DNA of 64,000 nucleotides from Aphanomyces cochlioides (Eukaryota; Oomycota; Saprolegniomycetes; Saprolegniales; Verrucalvaceae), in NCBI GenBank assembly GCA_019828595.1, contig JAHQRK010000006.1, positions 2,418,001 to 2,482,000 of the forward strand, in the 5' to 3' direction. Of this stretch, positions 1 through 12,957 are shown in pieces (positions within the stretch are counted from its first letter, which is position 1; each line of letters starts with the position of its first letter). The notes under the pieces were generated by a model. The model was not told the origin of the DNA and made no database searches. It worked only from the letters and a program-made list of their open reading frames with translations. Made by a program: the position numbers and the translations under genes.

Positions 1-1395
1 CTCAGCGTAAGTGGCGTCCATTTTCGCTAAGGGGACAGCAAGACCTCCGAAAAGCAGCGCACCAATGACTGTAAACATTACGCAATGGCCAGATGCAATT
101 GACTTTGTAAGACGACATTTGAGCAAATCTAGACATCCAAAATACAAGAGTCGGGCATTTTGCACAAACGACGCCAGCGCAACGAGAGAATAGCCACCAA
201 ATATCACCACAGGGAGGACATAGTTGGTCGTTAGCTTAGTTTCACGCAGAGTCCACGAGTATCGAAGGCCTGTTGCCACTTCGTCTTCATACACGACATC
301 AAACATGTTGTAAGCAGCATAAAAAACAGCGGCAAAACCAAGTACAAGATATGTGTACTTCAAAACACGGAGGCGGTCAGACATGGTCATATCGGAGGCA
401 GCAGGAAATAAGCTGTATCCCAAAGCAATGACTAGTATATTTGAAAATCCATAGTTGCCAGTGAATAGATGCACGAGCTGCAAAGCTGCATTCAGGTAGA
501 TCACAGGATAGCGATGCTCAACACAAGGTGAGAGGCCCAGGACACTCAGAGGACCTTGAATGTATAGGCTCATTGCTGCCCAAATACTGTGGACACCAGG
601 CTAGAGTGTGTTTAGACTCCAGTTAACTTTGAGTCCTTACCGATAGTTGATGTGCATACCAACTGAATGTGTTTGGAACTTCTTGTGTTGCGAAGTGGAA
701 GTCAAAGGCAGTGAGTCCAAGCCAAGTCAGATCACCGGATAAAATTTTGGACCCATTAGTCATAAAATTGTACTTGACGAAGACGAATCGAAGTGCCCAA
801 AGTATAGCTTGCGGTGGCTCAAACATACTCATGTTCCCAAACGGTGGTGCAATCCAAATGGCGATAAAGCCCACTTCAAGTAGCAATGCATCCCATTGTG
901 TTCGCATAAAAGATCCCCCCATCAATACAATAGACAAGTAAGACAGCCACATGGCCCCAAACGATTCTGGAGCAATGAACCACTTGGCCGTTGCTAGTGT
1001 AGCAAGGACCATACCAACAAGACATAACAATTCCATCATAAGATCGGGAGAAAGGCCCACGTGTTCATGGAACCACACCAAGCTTGGAAGATGTGCAAAG
1101 TGCTGGAGTTTTTGATCTCCAAGCTCTCGATGCACCCTCGCAATAAATGCTGATACAGGTTCCACGCCATCCCTAGCATCAAATTAAGTTTTGTTCTCGT
1201 CATCAAATCGTACTCGCCGTATAATCCTTGCACTTGGCTATAGATCGAGCAGAAGGCAATCGCATAGACGAGCCCAATCGCTTGGAGGAACGTTGTCGCT
1301 TCAAAGTTCGTGCCCATCCTTCGGCTTGCTTCCTTCAACGGAAAATTCAAAATGAAGCGCGCGGACAAAAAACGATCCATTTTCGAATGTTTCAT
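1..1395 (-). CDS. Lipase maturation factor (LMF1/2-like), 3' end beyond left edge
   Basis: ER multi-pass membrane protein family needed for folding and maturation of lipases. Three exons are visible: 1214-1395, 641-1172 and 600 down to 1, separated by introns of 41 bp (1173-1213) and 40 bp (601-640). The spliced protein carries family signatures in order: GLYGEDGVEPVSAFIAR in the first loop, TQWDALLLEVGF, a SGDLTWLGLTAFDFHFATQ stretch, WYAHQL and later LFTGNYGFSN. Many hydrophobic segments fit the polytopic topology. I chose the ATG at 1395 because it just precedes the conserved N-terminal helix and leaves about 100 bp to the divergent NUP155 start; an in-frame start farther upstream at 1572 would overlap that gene. 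The open frame runs off the window, so the C-terminal part is missing here. Family assignment rests on motif recognition. Confidence 0.85.
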
Positions 1396-1494
1396 CTGTA
1401 ATACAAAAACCAAGATATTCCAAATCGTCCGGATGACTGTGCAATTAACCGGATACATTAATCGGTGGGTTGAGTTCCATCCAACGAGTAAGCG

Positions 1495-4400
1495 ATGGGA
1501 GCGCCGGAAGAGCAGTCGATGGCCAATGTCTCTGTGGAACACGAAGAGACGGAAGCGCTCAGTCAGAGTCACAAAGTGCTAGAACAAGCCTATTCGGTAG
1601 ACAGCAAGTCGCCTGACCTCGTTGATCAAATTGCCGATCATTCAGAACCGACGTCCCACAATTACTTTTTTGAACCATACAGCTCGACGTCGCGTGGATG
1701 GCAGCCTCAACTGGTACACAAACAACAGTTACTCCCGTATCCGCTTGCAATCACAAGCGCGTATGAGAATATGCGGTCTGGATCGTTCTCGGGCCTGCTA
1801 CAAGAGATCCACCACGCATGGGTCTCTGTGGACAATACGCTCTTCTTGTGGGACTACACAAGGAGCGAACGATTGACAGCGTTTGAAGGCATGGAACAAA
1901 TGATTACTGCTGTCGCGATTGCCACACCGATTGCTGGTGTGTTTAAATCCTTTGTCAAGCACATCCTCGTCGTTGCGACTGCAAGTGAAATGCGCTTGTT
2001 GGTAGTCTTGTACGAAAACAATGACCTGGTGAATGGAGCACTCCGACTGCAAGCGAGCAAATTGTGCATAAGCACGGACGACTGTACCGTCAAGAAGATT
2101 GTCACGACACCAAACGGTCGCATCTTTTTCGGTGGCTCCGACGGCCAAGTCCACGAATTTGTCTACGATGCCGAAGAAACCATGCTGCACCAACTCGGCT
2201 GGAAGCGAAAATGCCGCAAAGAATCCCATTCCCAATCACTTTCCAACTATATACCGACAATCTTTCGCACTCTAACTGGTTCCCTAACGTCGTCAGCAAA
2301 AATTGTCGACATGCTCGTTGACGCAGAGCGGCGCATCCTGTATGTCGTCCAAGAACCCGCAACGATCAGCGTCTATGACGTAGCAGAAGCCGAAGTTAAA
2401 TTGGTTGCGACCAAGGACATTCATGCTGAAGCTACAAGGTTTTGCCAGCGGAATCATCGAACATGGACATCCTGCCCAGAACCTCGTCTTTTCAGCAACT
2501 CGACTATTACGATCACATCGCTCTCCGTCGTCGGCAGGGATGAATCTGCTTCAATCCATGCTGTAGCCGTGAGCTCGTCGGGTATCCGCTTCTATCTTTC
2601 AACCTTCACGGCCGGTTTCTTTTCATCCAACACCCTCAAACGACCAAATCTCCTTGATGTGATGCACATTCGCCTTCCACCACCAATGCTTTCACTAGAA
2701 GACGCTCCAGAATACCATGTCACAGAAGGTCTGGCTCCTGCTATTCTCGCTGGAAAGAGCCCTTCCCAAGTTCACAAGGCGTACTACCGCAAGGGTGTCT
2801 TCCTTGCTGTTGACGGTGGCCCTGATGCATTTGATTCTGTTATTGGCCTATGCCAAGACAACACTGCTCGTCACAACCAAGATGCCAATGCTACAAATTT
2901 GAAGCGCTTGATGCGCGAGTCTATTTCCGCTGACAGTTGCCAAGGCAAAGTGAGCGATGTCCAAGAGTATGTTGAGTACAAACCAGACACATGCAAGAGT
3001 GATGCTGCCCCATCTGGCGGCCAAAAGCGGACGTTTTCAGAGATGAATGGCAGCAATAACAATGGAGCGTTGCCAGCTGAAGAGCCCAAAGCTATGCTCA
3101 GTGAGCTTGTCAGTCAGTTCTTCAATCCTCCGCGACGATTTCTCGTCTTAACGAACGCAGGACTGCACATTTTTGAAAAGATTCGACCTCTGGATCAACT
3201 TTCGCGCATCCTACATTCAACCGGGAAGGAACTTACCGCCAAACTTACCCACTTTGTCAAGTGCTTTGGCCAAGCGGAAATATGCGCCATGCTCTTCGCC
3301 ATCGCCACGGAAGAATCAAGTGCCATCACACTCGTAGCCCTTCAATCGATCTTCGAATTTGGTGGCAAACCCGGTGTCGCTCCGTCTGGTCCAAATCCTG
3401 CCGGGAACAGCAATAGCTTTATCCTCACGGATGATATGTGCATGTCTTATCACCACGATGGCTTGGTTAAGTTTCTCGCCCGTGTGCTGCGGCCATTTTG
3501 GCATTCCACATCTCGGGTGACGTCAATAGCGTCAGTGCGTACTGTTTTGCTTCGGCTCCAGTCCATCCTGGCGACCCAGTACGCATCTGCTCTGGAACAT
3601 CCGCCCATGGCAACAACAGAGCCGTCCCGTTTCAACTCCATGACGCGGGCCCTAAATTCCCTTGTGTACGAATCCAACCCTGCATCTCTGCGCGAAGAAA
3701 ATGCGATTCGGGCTGAACAGTTCTCGATCCGATGTTTGTACCGCTTCACAGTGCGTGCTGTTGAAACTCTCAGTTTGCTGGTTGCATCATACGAACACAA
3801 CGCTTCTTTCACTTCGCCTCTCCCGTTAGCCGAGCTCATCACGACGCCACCAGGGGCTGCTGCTTGTAAAGTTTTGATTCAACACTTGATGGGAGTTTCC
3901 GGACATAGCGAAGGCCTTGTGCACCAACTGCGCGCACAATGTCCATCCCTCTTTGCCGACACGGATGCAGCTCAAAGCCATGGTTTCCAAGCGCTGGAAA
4001 TGGCTGCGGACTGCGTGACCGTCCACGACCAAGAGGTGGTTCTCAAAAAGTCTCTCGATCATTTCCGTTTGGCCAGCAAAACGTGGACGACAGAAGATCA
4101 ACTCTCAGTACTTGACACAATCTGCTCTTCCTACTTCGCTGTCGGCTTTCTCGACGGAATTGTCGATTTGAGCTTAGCTTGCGCAAGGCAATTGAACAAA
4201 CCCGACATGACAAACCTTCGCCGCTTGGCTTACAGCAACGTGTTACAATGCCTCCATTTCTTTCTACTTCCCAATCATGACACTCTCTCAATCTGTGAAA
4301 AAGTGCCAACCGCTTGGACAACCCCCCAAGGAAAGGAAGAAGCGGCCAACCAATTGCTGAAACGAGCGCTTGCTAGCTCCGACATGCAGCTCCACTCAGT

Positions 4401-5749
4401 CTTGTACACTTGGCTCCACGACAATGGCCAGGAGAAACGACTAATCTCTCTGCCAAGCTCGCACGTTGAGACTTTTTTGAAATCCAAAGACGAAGAGTTG
4501 CTCATTAAGCAGTATCTCCTACAAGAACGCTACGTCGATGCAGCACATATCCTGTGGAACCAAGCCCAGGAACAAAATCCAGTCTTGGAATCCAACCGCG
4601 ACGTTTCCCAGCGTCTTGAATTAATGTCTCGCGCAACCAGTGTCTTGGCCGCAGCAAACAACCCTGCGGCTGCCAATGCCCTTGACGAAGTTCGAGAGGC
4701 GCTAGATGTTATGCAATTACAAGTACGTGAACTTACTGGAGAGCTGGAAATCATTTTCTATCGTAGCACAACATTTGGCGAACCCTGGAAGGCAAGGGAG
4801 AGCCGAATGTCCAGGTAAGAAAACTCGTTGCTCCGCTCGTCCCATAACTATCTCTTCCAGGAACTGAAGTACCGAATCCTCGATGTATCTGTCCTGTACA
4901 ATCAATATGCAGCCAAGCACCACTTGTGGTCTGACTGCCTGCGGATCATTCGAGCGTGCAACACTCAAGTACTACCGCCGACCTGGGCATCTTCAGTCTC
5001 ACGTGTCCACTTTAGGATCCAAATATCATTCAGCATCTATGGGAGCAGATCTTGTTTGTGCTCATTCCAAAGTCAGCGTCGAATGTGAGCTTCAATCAAT
5101 GGATCGAGACGAAATACCACGAGCGAGGGACGACCAATGCGTCTTCGTCGACAGCACCGACGAGCAATGGCAGCAGCAACAGCGACAACACATTTGAGAG
5201 TGCAAGGTGGATTAGCCATGTCCAGTCACAAATTACACCGCTGGGCAAAGAATTGGTCGGATCGAGTGCCTTCCCCGTCGAGTTTCTCCTCCATGAGCTT
5301 GAGCACCTATGGATGTGGTATATTCAACTGACCCAATTCAAGAAGCCCACCAACTGGATCACGCCCTTCTTCATCGACTGCGGCGTCTCGTACGCGCATC
5401 TCTTTGGCGTGTACAACAAGCTCTACGAGAACAACCAAGCCCCACGATGGCGATTCCATCTCCTCTCAAGCATCTATGACCTCGTACGGACTTGGCAAAC
5501 CACTATTCAAAACCGGCCGTCAAGAGAGACGATCCTGGCGTTTGCGACCGCCACGCCACTCCTGATGAGCGCTTGTGAAGCCTACATTGTCGATTTGCAT
5601 GCGTTGGTTGGAGGTACTGTCCCATCTCAACCTCTGTTCATCAACTAAATGACTCTTGTCTAGATGACCACTCGGAGAAACTTCACATGATCGCGCTCTT
5701 CCGACAACTGCATGCCGACGTGGTCACGACAAAGTCCACGTATACGTAG
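1495..5749 (+). CDS. NUP155: Nucleoporin Nup155/Nup170 homologue
   Basis: Inner-ring scaffold nucleoporin of the nuclear pore. Five exons (1495-4722, 4767-4814, 4861-4968, 5016-5613, 5664-5749) joined by introns of 44, 46, 47 and 50 bp give a 1,355-residue protein, close to animal Nup155 (about 1,390). The N-terminal half has the family pattern: LPYPL, then a ...WVSVDNTLFLWDY strand, TPIAGVF, ILVVATASEM, NGRIFFGGSDGQVHE and a GW..KCRK.SHS motif, as in the Nup155 beta-propeller. The C-terminal half is the alpha-helical stack, including ELKYRILDVSVLYNQYA, DPNIIQHLWEQI and FFIDCGVSYAHLFGVYNKLY. Without the 44-bp intron at 4723-4766 the frame breaks before the conserved C-terminal helices, so that small intron is well supported. 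It is divergent with the lipase maturation factor and ends 27 bp from the convergent coiled-coil gene. Confidence 0.93.
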
Positions 5750-5776
5750 ATTGAGCTTGAACGCAATAGAATATGT

Positions 5777-6688
5777 TTACGGAGATGAGTTAACTGTCGT
5801 GGCCGGTGAGATGACGTCGTTGAGTGTGTCTTTCTTGGACGATGTCCTCCCGAGAGTCTTCTTTCGAGGGACTTTGGAAGGTTTCATCGTTCGCTCGCTC
5901 ACCTCTGCGCTTGCACTGCTGCCGTTGTCGCTCCATTCGTTGAACGCGTAATTGCTCTTGACTTGCCTCTTGGCTTGGAGCGCGAGCCTCGCTTCAGCAT
6001 CGCGGAGCTGCTGGTGGAGTTTGTTGTTTTCGTCCTTGAGTTGCTGGACGTATTTGATCTTTTGTCCTGGATTCGCATGACCGGCCAACGTTGCGTTCTC
6101 CTTCCACGCCTTCTGAGCTGAGAGGAGTGCTGTGTCTCGCTCTTGACGTAGATGGTCTCGCTCAATCGTGACTTCTTCAATACGTGCTTGGAGCGCTTCG
6201 AGTTCTTGGGATTGATCTCTTGTGAGTTGCAATATCCGGGCCACTTCGGCATCGCTCAGCTTGAGAGGCGTCGCAACGGGCGAGTCTTCTGGATCAGTAT
6301 GATGTTGTTCTTGGAGCATCGCACATTCTGCCTGAAGTTGTTCGTTTTCAGATCGCAACTGCTTACTTGCTTCGGTTTGGAGGGCCACTTGCTCCTGCAA
6401 CGCTGTAATTTGTTCCATGAGTTCGTCAAACTCTCTGCGCTCCTTCAGTTCGCCATCGTCTGTTCCTTCGTCGTCAAATCCGATCGACGATGGCGCACGT
6501 GTCCGCCCTAGGCATTCGTGGCACATCCGCTCTGGTTCGTAACATTCCCGCGTCGCAGCAAAGGTATACATGATGACTTCCATGTCGCGACGCAACTTGT
6601 CCAGCTGCTTTCGCATCAGCACAACATCTGGTGTGCTCGTTTGACGGACAAGTTCCGTCGCCGCTGTCGTCGACGTCGTTGTCGCCAT
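5777..6688 (-). CDS. Coiled-coil protein, function unknown
   Basis: Single-exon 303-residue protein. I do not recognise a named family. Residues about 80-235 are rich in E, Q, L and K in heptad-like spacing and should form a long coiled coil. A short cysteine pair motif (CHECLGR) lies near residue 57, just after a region resembling a small zinc or redox site. The C-terminus is basic and serine-rich (KVPRKKTLGRTSSKK), possibly nuclear or regulatory. It converges on NUP155, with only 27 bp between the stop codons. The start is the only in-frame ATG that precedes the ordered region; the MATTTSTTAATE start is low-complexity. Confidence 0.75.
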   Translation of the reverse strand: MATTTSTTAATELVRQTSTPDVVLMRKQLDKLRRDMEVIMYTFAATRECYEPERMCHECLGRTRAPSSIGFDDEGTDDGELKERREFDELMEQITALQEQVALQTEASKQLRSENEQLQAECAMLQEQHHTDPEDSPVATPLKLSDAEVARILQLTRDQSQELEALQARIEEVTIERDHLRQERDTALLSAQKAWKENATLAGHANPGQKIKYVQQLKDENNKLHQQLRDAEARLALQAKRQVKSNYAFNEWSDNGSSASAEVSERTMKPSKVPRKKTLGRTSSKKDTLNDVISPATTVNSSP

Positions 6689-7485
6689 CTTACTCTGCCA
6701 CTCCAGCTAGATCTTCTACTGGCATACTTTAATCACATGAGAATTAAATCTTCGAATAAAAACAGCAAAATTATATCCGTATTCTAGATCTCATCAGTAA
6801 TATGAAACTCCTACAGTGGAAATATACATATGGTATATCTCATTACGGACAGTTCCGCGAAGAATCAAAGATTCTGCGGCTCTGATGCCGAATCAGCTTC
6901 ATACTACGTTGCATATACAAGATTAACGTAAGGTCTGAGCATATCCATGATATCCTCCTGATGTCGTGACAAGCTTTGTGTTTGTTCTAAGCCTCACAGT
7001 CAGCAACCCTTTAACCGTGATGTTGTTATAATAAGAGATATACTGGATTTAAATGTGCTTGCCCTTGTTTGCTGCAAATTGAGCCGATAGCCACCGTGGA
7101 ACATGTGCATGCAGTAGGTAGAAGGAGCACAGATGCGAGTTAGAGTCTGAAGTGCATGAATGAAGCAGTTAAGGAGCCTTTAATGAGGTAGTTTTGACGT
7201 TGATTACATTCTCTGAGTTTTTATATGAAGTATTCTATGTCGTGAAATAGATATAGTATATGGAAATTGTTTTGGCAAAGATAAAATTAGCGCCATGACG
7301 TGTGCCTTGGACGCCTATTCTCGGCTAAAAAGGTGGTTACGAAACTTGGAAACGCATCAAGACTGCCTTGGTTGCCTGGTGCTTACGACTGGTACGCATT
7401 CAAGGAGCTTGGTGTGGCCAACGTGCTGTGGTGTAGGTCTAGCCACGAGTGTGTCCGTGCAGAAACGAGTGCTCAGTGAGTCACG
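6689..7485. other. AT-rich intergenic region, divergent promoters
   Basis: About 800 bp without a convincing gene. It separates the divergent coiled-coil and GRK-like kinase starts, so it probably holds both promoters. The part from 6,720 to 7,290 is AT-rich with no long open frame. An open stretch at 7295-7480 upstream of the kinase ATG cannot be spliced into the RGS frame by any GT-AG pair I tried, so I leave it as 5' leader or non-coding. Confidence 0.5.
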
Positions 7486-9595
<2,110 letters not shown>

Positions 9596-9771
9596 AGCAC
9601 CTCCACGCCGATCGCAACATCGTGGCGCGAGATAGAGTTAGAGCATAAATTATCCACCATCCCATCGTCGTCGTCTTGGACCTAAGCTTTTGTGAAGGAG
9701 ACAACAAATTTCCATTTCAGCATTATGGCAGCGCACATGATAATCTATTCTGTAGATCAACATGGCCCTGT

Positions 9772-11127
9772 CTAATGACTTGCGGCCCATTCCTTGTTGA
9801 GCGCACCAGCAATCACAAGATGTTGGATTTCCGACGTGCCTTCGTAGATTTCAGTGATGCGGGCATCGCGGTAATGTCGTTCGGCGGGCATGTCGGAGAC
9901 GTAGCCCATGCCACCCAAGATTTGAATCGCTTGGTGCGAGTTGTACGTGGCGACTTCAGAGGCCTTGAGCTTAGCCATCGCAGCTTCTTTTGAGAAGGCC
10001 TTGCCTGCGTCCTTGAGTTCGCAAGCACGCCATGTGAGAAGGCGAGCAGCGTCCAATTCCATGGCCATTCGCGCGAGTTTCGACTGAATGATGGGATTCT
10101 TGGCCAAAGGTTGGCCAAACGTCTTGCGATCGTGGGCGTACGCGATCGCGCAGTCGAAAGACGCTTGGGCAATGCCGAGGGCTTGGGCAGCAATACCAAT
10201 ACGGCCTAGGACACAAATTAGTTGGCTGTTTTGTCACTAAGAGTCGTACCGCCGTCCAATGTCGTCATGGCAATCTTGAAGCCTTCGCCTTCCTTGCCCA
10301 AAAGGTTTTCGTGGGGGATTTCAACGTTTTCCAAAATTAACTGTGCCGTCGAAGACCCGCGAATTCCCAACTTGTCTTCCTTCTTTCCCAATGTAATAAG
10401 CTTGGTGTCGACGAGGAAAGCACTGATGCCCTTGTGGGCTTTGGATTTGTCTGTCGTGGCAAAGATGATGGCAGCGTCAGCTTCGTGGGCGTTCGTGATC
10501 CACATCTTCGTGCCGTTCAAAATGTACGACGTGTCGGTTTTACGGGCCGTCGTGGAGGCCGCACCAGCGTCACTGCCATTGCCAGGTTCGCTCAAGCCAA
10601 AGCAGCCGAGTTTTTCACCAGTAGCGAACGGCGCCAAGTGTTTGGCCTAATTGACTGAATCAGCTCGAGTATACAAATTCTAGTGCACCTTTTGTTCTTC
10701 CGTGGCATATTTGTCGACTGGGGCACAGTACAAAGAGTTGTTCACCGACATAATGACACCAGTCGTCGCGCATCCACGACTGATTTCTTCCATAGCAATC
10801 GCATACGCCAAGTAGTCCAAGCCAGTACCTCCATACTTTTCATCGATAAAGACGCCCATGAGGCCCATGTCAGCCATGGCCTTCACCGCATTTGCAGGAA
10901 AAGTGTGATCTTTATCCCACTGTCCGGCATTGGGCGCCAATTCCTTGTCGGCAAATGCTCGGCACGATTCACGGAGCATTTGATGTTCTTCTGACAAAGC
11001 GCCGTACGACAGCGCGCTCATGTTGCGCGTGGTGTTTTTCTTCAAGGCTCTACAGAGTCAGACGTTATTTTCATGCATATAGCCATCGATCTACGCACGG
11101 AATCGCAAGACGTCGGAAGGCGAGCAT
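9772..11127 (-). CDS. ACADS: Short-chain acyl-CoA dehydrogenase, mitochondrial
   Basis: FAD-dependent dehydrogenase of the beta-oxidation pathway, producing trans-2-enoyl-CoA and passing electrons to ETF. Four exons (11099-11127, 10689-11049, 10250-10646, 9772-10205) with introns of 49, 42 and 44 bp give 406 residues; human ACADS is 412. The first 29-bp exon supplies [10 protein letters not shown], which with the basic residues that follow makes a plausible mitochondrial targeting peptide. Family motifs: [59 protein letters not shown] and IYEGTSEIQ, whose Glu in YEGT is the catalytic base. I infer the short-chain subclass from overall resemblance; a branched-chain enzyme is the alternative. 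Confidence 0.93.
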
Positions 11128-11636
11128 GGTAAGTTGTCGGCTGGTCTCTCCTGTTGAGTCAACTCGAATCTTTCGGGTCCCGTTCTTCAAGGTGTGGTTA
11201 TCCAGGGTTTAAGGGGTGTAGGGTTTACCTGGGTTGAACACTTTGGGGGGAAGGGGTTTAGGAAATTCGTCGTGCATCAAAGTTGCTGGGCAAGGGTGAA
11301 GCATGGTCAACATCCCAAGGCTGCTCATATTTGCAGCAGCTGCATGAGCGCTCTGTCAGGGATTCTTTCAATGCTTTCTTGATGCAGGATCACTTTTCTT
11401 GCGTCCGTGTGGCTCGATCACGACTGTGGCAAAGATATGGTCGTCGATCACAAAAGCGAAAGAGCTGCACCACATCTTGATGAAGGTTTGCACAAGCACC
11501 TGCAACTCTGGCTTCTGTCGAAGACTTCGGGGACACTTCTGCACCGCCAGTCTGATTGTGTCTTCCAAGGCTACATGGACGAAATCCAAAAACGCCAATG
11601 TCATTGCCCCCTCAGCCCCTCGGTGAAGTTAACTTC
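11128..11636. other. Intergenic, no gene seen; telomere-like G/T tract
   Basis: No gene is supported. At 11,200-11,265 the + strand is G/T-rich, with several degenerate matches to TTTAGGG (for example GGGTTTAAGGGG and TAGGGTTTA). The rest has only short open frames on both strands that resemble nothing I know. Confidence 0.4.
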
Positions 11637-11754
11637 ATTGAAAACTTGATTGACAGCGAGTTCATTTGATGCTGCGTGCGATGGAATGTTCAGCGCGATG
11701 CTCGTTGCCAAGATCTAGCTACGACCGAATCTGTCGTAGAGGCTCTGACTCACA

Positions 11755-11828
11755 ATCCATAGCGAGAGCATTGTGCTTGGTGACTTTGGCTTGTCAGATA
11801 TGGTCGATGCATTGAACCAACATTATCT
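11755..11828 (+). pseudogene. Possible protein-kinase remnant (DFG motif)
   Basis: A short open stretch reads SESIVLGDFGLSDMVDAL, which looks like kinase subdomain VII (hydrophobic-x-DFG-LS). No other kinase subdomain is visible around it, and the matching piece in copy B (39,019-39,071, inverted) has LDDFGLL. It is too short to be sure; it may be a scrap of a kinase gene carried in the duplicated unit. Confidence 0.3.
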
Positions 11829-11883
11829 GCATGAATGATGGCTATCACCCCAACGGAACAGTTTCTTTCTCCAAAAAAACAAG

Positions 11884-12312
11884 ATGCGAGTCCTCCTCCT
11901 GGCGTTGGCAGGTCTCCCGTGGATTGCAGCGCAGGCTGCCGTGCATCTCCGTGGCACTCCTAAAGTCACGGAGAATCTCCAAGAAGCGTTCGAGACGAAT
12001 GAATACGTCGACATTATCGTGACGATGAAGAAGTCGACGGACGAAATCGAAGCTGTGCCTGGCGAGACGCAAAGTTTCGTGGAGAAGCTCCAAGCGTTCA
12101 CAGAAAAGCAACAACAGCCCGTGAAAGACCTCTTGACTTCCCATCCTGATCAATTCCATGGCAAACCAACCTTCTTTTGGATCACAAACTCGATTTCAAT
12201 CCCTCAAGCTTCTTCCAAGCTCGTGTCAGAGATCGCAGAGATCGATGGCGTCAAGGAAATTCGCCTCCCTGAAGTCGGACACATTGAAGGCGGTGGCCAC
12301 CGTGGGCACTAA
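11884..12312 (+). CDS. Secreted I9 (subtilisin propeptide)-like protein, copy A
   Basis: A 142-residue single-exon protein with a signal peptide (MRVLLLALAGLPWIAAQA) and one domain resembling the inhibitor I9 / subtilisin N-terminal propeptide. Features are the first strand VDIIVTMKKSTDEIEAV, a helix FVEKLQAFTEKQQQPVKDLL, FFWITNSISIPQAS and VSEIAEIDGVKEIRLPEV. In subtilases this domain chaperones and inhibits the protease; here no protease domain follows before the stop. It is therefore a stand-alone propeptide, comparable in design to fungal proteinase inhibitors of the I9 type. A secreted inhibitor is an inference. The paralogue at 39,346-39,774 is about 90% identical. Confidence 0.8.
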   Translation: MRVLLLALAGLPWIAAQAAVHLRGTPKVTENLQEAFETNEYVDIIVTMKKSTDEIEAVPGETQSFVEKLQAFTEKQQQPVKDLLTSHPDQFHGKPTFFWITNSISIPQASSKLVSEIAEIDGVKEIRLPEVGHIEGGGHRGH

Positions 12313-12416
12313 TCTATCTCGACATCCTTTTATTCTTTCTTAACACACGAAGCGTTTTCTTCGAATCTTGTTCACATGCGAAGGACGAGACAGTCGGAAT
12401 CGCCTTTAAGTCAACA

Positions 12417-12655
12417 ATGCATCGAATGCATCTTCTACTGAGCCTTGTCGTCGGGTTGACGTGCTCGTATTCCCATACGACTGGACGACAGACGTAGTTG
12501 GCGACGCTGCTAACAGCACACACTACGTTCAGCAGCTCCGGACATTTACAAAGGCCAAACAGCGCGAAGTTCATAGCGTCCTGGACTCAAACCCGAACTT
12601 TCACCCTCCTGCGTCATTCTTCTGGATTACCGACGCTGTAGCCATCCAAGCTGCA
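12417..12655 (+). pseudogene. I9-like protein 2, copy A, frameshifted and truncated
   Basis: The ATG at 12,417 opens a signal-peptide-like segment (MHRMHLLLSLVVGLTCSYS), but that frame stops after about 26 codons. The I9 domain (VDVLVFPYDWTTDVVGDAAN, then HYVQQLRTFTKAKQREV and FFWITDAVAIQAAS) is in another frame. Compared with the first gene, some 25 residues between signal peptide and domain are missing. The same defect exists in copy B, so it predates the duplication. The 3' end is cut by the inverted block that starts near 12,656. Confidence 0.6.
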
Positions 12656-12957
12656 TCAAGGCAAGAAGAGGACATCCAGGAGGCCGAATGCCTTGAATTG
12701 TTGAGTGGAGATTATGAAGCTGCTGTTGCTGTGATGAAGCCAAAGAAGGCGCTGTCGTTGTCGTCGCCATGGCGGGTTGTCGTTTCAAAGCGGGAGTTAC
12801 AACATCACGTCCATTATCAAGAGAGTTAAAGTGCATCGTCATGAACAGCCAAACTCCGCATGGGTTGAATTCTCGAATGGGTTGAGGAGATTCGAGGGAT
12901 GGTTGCATGTTGCCGCGGATGAGTTCGACGCTTGGAAGCGCAGATAATGAAGCGACG
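12656..12957 (-). repeat. Inverted and internally deleted block
   Basis: This stretch is the reverse complement of copy B 40,763-40,975 followed by 40,124-40,206. It carries, backwards, the end of the third I9-like gene, the N-terminus of the cyclic-nucleotide-binding-like gene and the end of I9-like gene 2. About 550 bp present in B (40,207-40,760) is lost. Open frames seen here on the + strand are by-products of the inversion. Confidence 0.8.

Noticed and set aside
7295..7485. Upstream coding exon for the GRK-like kinase
   Set aside because: Several GT-AG pairs were tried; none joins this frame to the RGS frame without a stop. Kept as leader.
11368..11649. Overlapping 75-80 codon frames upstream of the I9-like gene
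   Set aside because: All frames on both strands are open by chance here and none shows a family signature.
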